From NCBI GenBank assembly GCA_019411365.1, contig DXQT01000001.1, positions 92,687-156,686 of the forward strand: a stretch of 64,000 bases of DNA. Reading direction: 5' to 3'. Every line of letters starts with the position of its first letter. The first letter of the stretch is position 1. The notes under the pieces were generated by a model. That model worked only from the letters and a program-made list of their open reading frames with translations, searched no databases and had not been told where the DNA came from. Source of the DNA: Roseburia sp. (GTDB taxonomy: Bacteria; Bacillota_A; Clostridia; Lachnospirales; Lachnospiraceae). Both the position numbers and the translations under genes were made by a program. Shown in pieces: positions 60,281 to 64,000 of the stretch.

Positions 60281-60934
60281 TTACTCTGCGTCCCAGATCA
60301 GCATCCTGATCGGGGTCGGGTTGTATGCATTACATGGATTATTGAGCTGCGGACAGTTGCTGACTAACACCATCGTATGCTCTAACGCTTTCATCTCCAC
60401 ATATTTGCCCGGTGCAGAAACACCATCATCGAATTTTGAACCGCCATCCTTTGACACCGGAACATTCATGAAAAAGTTAATGTTTGGGGCAAGGTCACGT
60501 TTCATGAAACCATGCGTATCGTCTGCAAGCTGTAACATGAAGCTGTCTCTGCAGTTGTGCATGTAAATTTTTTCTCTTGCATATCTTACGGTATTGCTCT
60601 GCGCGGAACATGCACCGCCGATCGTATCATGACGCCCGGTCAGATCTGCTGTGATCTCTAACAGCGGTTTCCCCGACTCGGTTCTAAGGATCGTACCCGT
60701 AGTCAGATAGATATTTTTCTGCATCACGATCGTTGGGATTGCTCCGTAATGATCCTCCGGGTTGGTCATATCATAAAATGTGGTATCGACTGCCTGATTT
60801 CCTTCCATGTCTACAATTCTTAAGGACTGTCCCGGAAGCAGTTCATGCATCCAGCCTTTTCCCGCTTCCACGACTTCGTTATAAATTGCATTTTCTTCTT
60901 TTAAATCACTTGTTTTCTCTATAAATCCGTACAT
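60281..60934 (-). CDS. DUF1989 protein UAAP2, probable metal-bearing subunit of carboxyguanidine deiminase
   Basis: A 217-residue DUF1989 protein (urea carboxylase-associated protein 2). Possible metal ligands are present: His102, Cys109 in GGACS, His126 and Cys128 in YMHNC, and Cys194/Cys201 near the end. In the guanidine pathway the two DUF1989 proteins (CgdAB) convert carboxyguanidine to allophanate and ammonia. It lies 29 bases before the carboxylase gene. Subunit roles are inferred. Confidence 0.85.
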   Translation of the reverse strand: MYGFIEKTSDLKEENAIYNEVVEAGKGWMHELLPGQSLRIVDMEGNQAVDTTFYDMTNPEDHYGAIPTIVMQKNIYLTTGTILRTESGKPLLEITADLTGRHDTIGGACSAQSNTVRYAREKIYMHNCRDSFMLQLADDTHGFMKRDLAPNINFFMNVPVSKDGGSKFDDGVSAPGKYVEMKALEHTMVLVSNCPQLNNPCNAYNPTPIRMLIWDAE

Positions 60935-61026
60935 ATCTTAACCTCCGTTTTCTACAGCAATTTTTCTGCCTGATCTTTACTGACTTTGCTCCGTTCTGTT
61001 CCAGCTTTTCTGTGATGCGTTACTTT

Positions 61027-61746
61027 TTAACGTCCCAGCAGGTTGTAATATTCCCATGTATTTTCAAATGCTCTGTAATTCTCCGGACGATAATTGACAC
61101 ATTCATCGGTCAGATCAACTTCCGGTGCATCATATACTTCAATGGAAACCGGAACCGAAGGAAATTCTTTTGCAGGATCTAACGGGTTTGGCGTGTTTGA
61201 TACGATAAAGATCATATCCATCTCCGTGCGGAGTGTTACGGTTGCGCCCTCTTTGCAGTGTCCCTCCTCAAAATGCATGCTGCCATCTTCCTCAATGTAA
61301 ACTTTTGAGAAGAGATTCACACATGGAACTAAATCTCTTGCACTCATATTGTTGCGGACAAGTTCCATTTTGAAGTTTTCCTCTCCGCAACGGTGCCAGT
61401 CATTTCTCATTTCCTGATAAGTTGTCTTTCCGTATTTCTCATCGGTGAGAAGCCTTGTCGTATATCCTGAGATCGTATCATGCCATCCAAGGCTGTCCTC
61501 CACGATACTGGCCAACACACGTCCGTTATCGCTCATCAGCACATTTCCTTTTGTCAGGGAGGAAATAAACTGTGCTTTTAACGTATCCGGCATGTTATAG
61601 CGCTCCGAAGTATCTAACATGTTGTACATCAACATGGAAACATTTGCGTCATCGCCGAGCGCCTTGAAATGAATATATTTTCCACGTCCAATATTTCCTG
61701 ACCATTTCTCTCCCGGTCTTAATGTCTTGCTCCAGATTTTCTTCAT
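61027..61746 (-). CDS. DUF1989 protein UAAP1, probable second subunit of carboxyguanidine deiminase
   Basis: A 239-residue DUF1989 protein. It aligns with its downstream partner (HDTISGYTTR against HDTIGGACSA) but lacks the GGAC cysteine and the YMHNC pair, so it probably does not bind metal itself and supports the partner in a heteromer. The ATG at 61746 has AGGTGG eight bases upstream; a GTG four codons earlier touches that site. First structural gene after the leader terminator. Confidence 0.85.
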   Translation of the reverse strand: MKKIWSKTLRPGEKWSGNIGRGKYIHFKALGDDANVSMLMYNMLDTSERYNMPDTLKAQFISSLTKGNVLMSDNGRVLASIVEDSLGWHDTISGYTTRLLTDEKYGKTTYQEMRNDWHRCGEENFKMELVRNNMSARDLVPCVNLFSKVYIEEDGSMHFEEGHCKEGATVTLRTEMDMIFIVSNTPNPLDPAKEFPSVPVSIEVYDAPEVDLTDECVNYRPENYRAFENTWEYYNLLGR

Positions 61747-61796
61747 AATAATTTCCACCTTTCTTTGAATCTGCTGATCAAACGCTTATTTTGGGT

Positions 61797-61848
61797 ACAA
61801 AAAAGAGGAAACGCAAAGGCTGCTTTTTATGCACCTTTGCATTTCCTC
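61797..61848 (-). terminator. Leader terminator (possible attenuator) of the carboxylase operon
   Basis: A 15-bp stem (61848-61834 with 61819-61805, one G-U pair) ends in TTTTTT. It lies between a promoter (61870-61898) and the first gene, so every transcript from that promoter must pass it. GTGCATAA occurs twice, once before the stem and once in the loop, a possible recognition element. It also lies after the LuxR-type gene and could simply end that transcript. Confidence 0.85.
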
Positions 61849-61869
61849 TTTCTGTTTTCTTATGCACTG

Positions 61870-61898
61870 ATTGTAGCATCGGAAAAATAATGTGACAA
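61870..61898 (-). promoter_or_regulatory. Promoter of the carboxylase operon
   Basis: TTGTCA (61893-61898), 17 bases, TACAAT (61870-61875) with TG one base upstream of the -10. Start of transcription would be near 61863, about 117 bases before the DUF1989 gene. Confidence 0.75.
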
Positions 61899-61940
61899 TT
61901 GAACTTTGTATGCATTTTTTTCTGTATAATTAGAACTTTT

Positions 61941-62726
61941 TTAGAACTTTGTAGAGTTATATGTCTCTAAAACATTACGAAGCTGCGCTCTGGTGTCTAC
62001 CCCTACTTTTTCAAAAATATGGTAAACATGCTTTTTTACCGTAGAAAGACTGATTCCCATATTCTCTGCGATCTGGGCATTTGTCATTCCCCCGTCCATA
62101 CAGGTCAGTGCTTCTTTTTCCCGCTCTGACAGTTCAAATTCTGCCGCAAGATGTGCAAGCATCTTATTCCTGTTGCCTGCCGCCTGCTTTGTTCCATTGA
62201 GTAGTCCTGCCAGTTTATGGGAAAGGTGCCCCTTTAGCACTTCTAAGATAAACATATCTTTGTCCGAAAAATCCCCAAGAAGTTCACTTCGGAAAAAATT
62301 AACAATACCAATCGGTTTTCCATATCTGCGAAGCAGTATCCCCGCGCCAAACGGGATATGATTCGGTTTTAAAAATCCCTGATAAAACTCTGTTTTCTGC
62401 CGCAGTGACTCCTCCATAATATCGGTATCACGGTAAGTGATCGTATGCTCAGACAATTCAAATGTATATTTCATGTAGTCTTTTTCATAATAAGAATCCA
62501 GATATTCTTCATAGACTCCCGGCTCCATCTCAATAAAGGACGATTTTTTGCTTTCAATGCCGCCTGCTTCATTAAAAACAATAAAATATCCTTTCGTATA
62601 TGGGATCAACATACGGTAAGTTTTTAACACCCGTTCCGTAAATTGATCAATATCGGTAATATCATACATTTCCAGCAACACTTTATTGATGGTCAGCCAT
62701 TCTGTTTCTTTTAATGTGTTTTCCAT
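61941..62726 (-). CDS. LuxR-type transcriptional regulator
   Basis: A 261-residue protein. Residues 1-180 form a GAF-like sensor region; 195-255 is the LuxR helix-turn-helix (LSEREKEALTCMDGGMTNAQIAENMGISLSTVKKHVYHIF in consecutive parts). No receiver domain. It heads the carboxylase locus and is the likely activator, perhaps sensing the substrate. A broken relative of the same protein lies at the right end of the window. Confidence 0.88.
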   Translation of the reverse strand: MENTLKETEWLTINKVLLEMYDITDIDQFTERVLKTYRMLIPYTKGYFIVFNEAGGIESKKSSFIEMEPGVYEEYLDSYYEKDYMKYTFELSEHTITYRDTDIMEESLRQKTEFYQGFLKPNHIPFGAGILLRRYGKPIGIVNFFRSELLGDFSDKDMFILEVLKGHLSHKLAGLLNGTKQAAGNRNKMLAHLAAEFELSEREKEALTCMDGGMTNAQIAENMGISLSTVKKHVYHIFEKVGVDTRAQLRNVLETYNSTKF

Positions 62727-62756
62727 ATCTGCTCATTCCAACTCGTATTTTCCCCA

Positions 62757-62785
62757 ATTCTATCACAGGAAAAATCATACGACAA
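62757..62785 (-). promoter_or_regulatory. Promoter of the LuxR-type gene
   Basis: TTGTCG (62780-62785), 17 bases, TAGAAT (62757-62762), 30 bases before the ATG. The -35 box lies within the end of the upstream broken gene. Confidence 0.5.
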
Positions 62786-63445
62786 TATCCGTTAAAAGCA
62801 GCCGGATCCTGCTATTATTCTTCTGCCAGTAATTGTGACGGTTCCACTGGCTTCTCAATAATTCCTTTATCAAAATAGAAACCGGGGCATCTTTACTGGA
62901 AAAAATGAGTTTTCCAACTCCCTGCTCTACCGCGTTGCTAAGATATGGTTCCCATGTGACAGCCGCATCCAGATCACCGCTGATAAAAGATACTCCTGCA
63001 TCCGAAGATGTCATATTGACAAGATCTACATCTGCATCTGTAAGACCTGCCGTCTCCAGCGCCTGCATCAGCAGATAATGTGAAGTCTGATTGATAGACA
63101 CGCCGACTTTCTTTCCTTTCAGATCTGCAATACTGTTAATATCATTTTTGACAAGGATTCCATCCGCTCCGGCAGACTCGTCCACGATTGCCGTTACATC
63201 TAACATATCTTCATCATACTGGCTCTCCGCAATGATCGCTGCATCCAAAGTTGTATACGCAAGATCAACTTTTCCTGCTAACAGTGCCGAGCAGGATGCA
63301 CTCGAATCATCAAAATCCACCATGGAAAAATCCAGACCACAGTCCTTGAAAAATCCTTTATCCATCGCAACATAAAATGGCGCCAATCCAACAAACGGAT
63401 TTGACGCCATCGTCAAAACAAATACCATCACAATTATTTTTTCTT
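62775..63445 (-). pseudogene. Broken substrate-binding protein gene, relative of the importer at 53-54 kb
   Basis: The central part (NSIADLKGKKVGVSIN, VDLVNMTSSDAG, LDAAVTWEPYLS) parallels the intact binding protein. After IFSSKDAP, where the intact protein continues with about 150 residues, the frame runs into unrelated codons and stops. At the 5' end ATGATGAAGAAAAAATAA shows a signal-peptide start closed by a stop; one more A in the run would restore the frame (KKKIIVMVFVLTMA). The lipobox and linker are also missing. Three separate lesions make function unlikely. Confidence 0.85.
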
Positions 63446-63447
63446 CA

Positions 63448-63861
63448 TCATTCACACACCTCTTTCTCACTGATCACCGATCCATGCTGTAAATATTCGA
63501 TTGCCGCAAGTGCTGCCTCATGCGCCGTAAGAGAGGATCCTCCCGCAGCCTCGCGCACCACATGAATGTGATAATCATGCTGATGCGCATCCGCACAGGT
63601 ATAATGTACGCAGACATCCGTCAGAAGACCAACTGCATAGATATGTTCAACGCCAAGTCCTTTTAACAAAATCTCCAGATCCGTCCCAAAGAAACCACTG
63701 TAACGCCTTTTTACTATCTGATATTCTTCCGGCAACGGCTCGATGCCATCAAAATAATCAGCCGCACCCGAAACATAATGGTTTGCATAGGCAAAAACAT
63801 TTTTTTCAAAATGAGGCAGAAATGTCTGCAAAATTTCCATCTCATGATGATAAGCCCGCAT
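63448..63861 (-). pseudogene. 5'-truncated isochorismatase-fold cysteine hydrolase
   Basis: 137 residues matching the second half of isochorismatase-like amidohydrolases, with the nucleophile region GLLTDVCVHYTCADA and the following EAAGGSS. The first half, with the catalytic Asp, is missing. Instead the DNA passes directly into the LuxR-type fragment in another frame. The stop overlaps the broken start of the binding-protein gene. Such hydrolases act on carbamoyl or amide compounds such as biuret, fitting a nitrogen-scavenging locus. Confidence 0.8.
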
Positions 63862-64000
63862 CCCATATCTAATTTCTGGGGTTTAAAATACTCACGGTAA
63901 ATCACCGATGCTCTTCGTTTCTCATCCATTAAAAGATCGGTATCGCGGTATGCCATTGATTTTGTAAAATTGCACATCTGCATCAGATAGTCTTTTGCAA
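63862..64000 (-). pseudogene. Fragment of a second LuxR-type regulator, running off the window
   Basis: The frame entering from the right edge reads AKDYLMQMCNF and later MAYRDTDLLMDEKRRASVIYREYFKPQ, parallel to EKDYMKYTF and ITYRDTDIMEESLRQKTEFYQGFLKPN of the intact regulator at 62 kb. Homology ends at about KLDMGCGL, near 63850, where the cysteine hydrolase sequence begins in a different frame. The 5' part is outside the window; the helix-turn-helix end is lost. Confidence 0.75.

Noticed and set aside
61747..61940. Guanidine-I (ykkC) riboswitch before the carboxylase operon
   Set aside because: I looked for the AGGGTTCCG and ACGG core blocks in this leader and in the other gaps between genes of the locus and found neither.

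Overview
The window looks like the chromosome of a low-GC, spore-forming gut Firmicute of the Lachnospiraceae, most likely a Roseburia close to R. intestinalis. The reasons are a complete F-type ATP synthase operon, spore maturation genes spmA/spmB, AT-rich intergenic DNA with AGGAGG ribosome sites, and above all a 1372-residue modular GH10 xylanase with the layout N-terminal CBM / CBM22 / GH10 / CBM9 / CBM9 / Big_2 / Listeria-Bacteroides repeat, which I know from R. intestinalis. The species call is inference.

Layout. 1-1.7 kb: end of an Rpn-type nuclease/transposase and a MATE exporter. 1.9-9.1 kb: atpZ-atpI-atpB-E-F-H-A-G-D-C (minus strand); the c subunit carries the Na+-binding residue set. 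9.4-12.1 kb: sua5, a low-molecular-weight phosphatase homologue without its catalytic cysteine, upp and dCMP deaminase. 12.4-13.8 kb: aldose epimerase and a small 2[4Fe-4S] ferredoxin. 13.9-16.2 kb: a DUF4143 ATPase and an MNT/HEPN toxin-antitoxin pair with 45-bp tandem repeats between them. 16.3-21 kb: a MerR-like regulator and gdpP-rplI-dnaB. 21.2-35.2 kb: a lipoprotein, then a raffinose/sucrose locus (fructokinase, GH36, GH13_31, LacI, GH32, sucrose phosphorylase, ABC importer) with LacI-type operators and a 465-bp element of nested inverted repeats before the fructokinase gene.

35.6-40.6 kb: the xylanase gene and a decayed copy of its 3' end. 40.8-45.2 kb: rpsF-ssb-rpsR, DUF951, a LURP-one protein, a sirtuin and a chemotaxis receptor. 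45.3-48.5 kb: tRNA-fMet and spmA/spmB separated by a REC-GGDEF-EAL protein. 48.6-51.3 kb: a DUF885 lipoprotein and rsmI.

51.4-62.7 kb is the most interesting part: a LuxR-type regulator, two DUF1989 proteins, a biotin-dependent urea/guanidine carboxylase, allophanate hydrolase, a NifI1/NifI2-like PII pair and a nitrate/taurine-type ABC importer, all on one strand. Two DUF1989 proteins with carboxylase and allophanate hydrolase form the known signature of guanidine breakdown (guanidine to carboxyguanidine to allophanate to ammonia and CO2). I infer guanidine, or a related compound, as the nitrogen source, with PII proteins sensing nitrogen status. A promoter and a factor-independent terminator in the short leader suggest control by antitermination. 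The right end (62.8-64 kb) holds broken copies of a LuxR-type gene, a cysteine hydrolase and a binding protein, apparently remains of a related locus.
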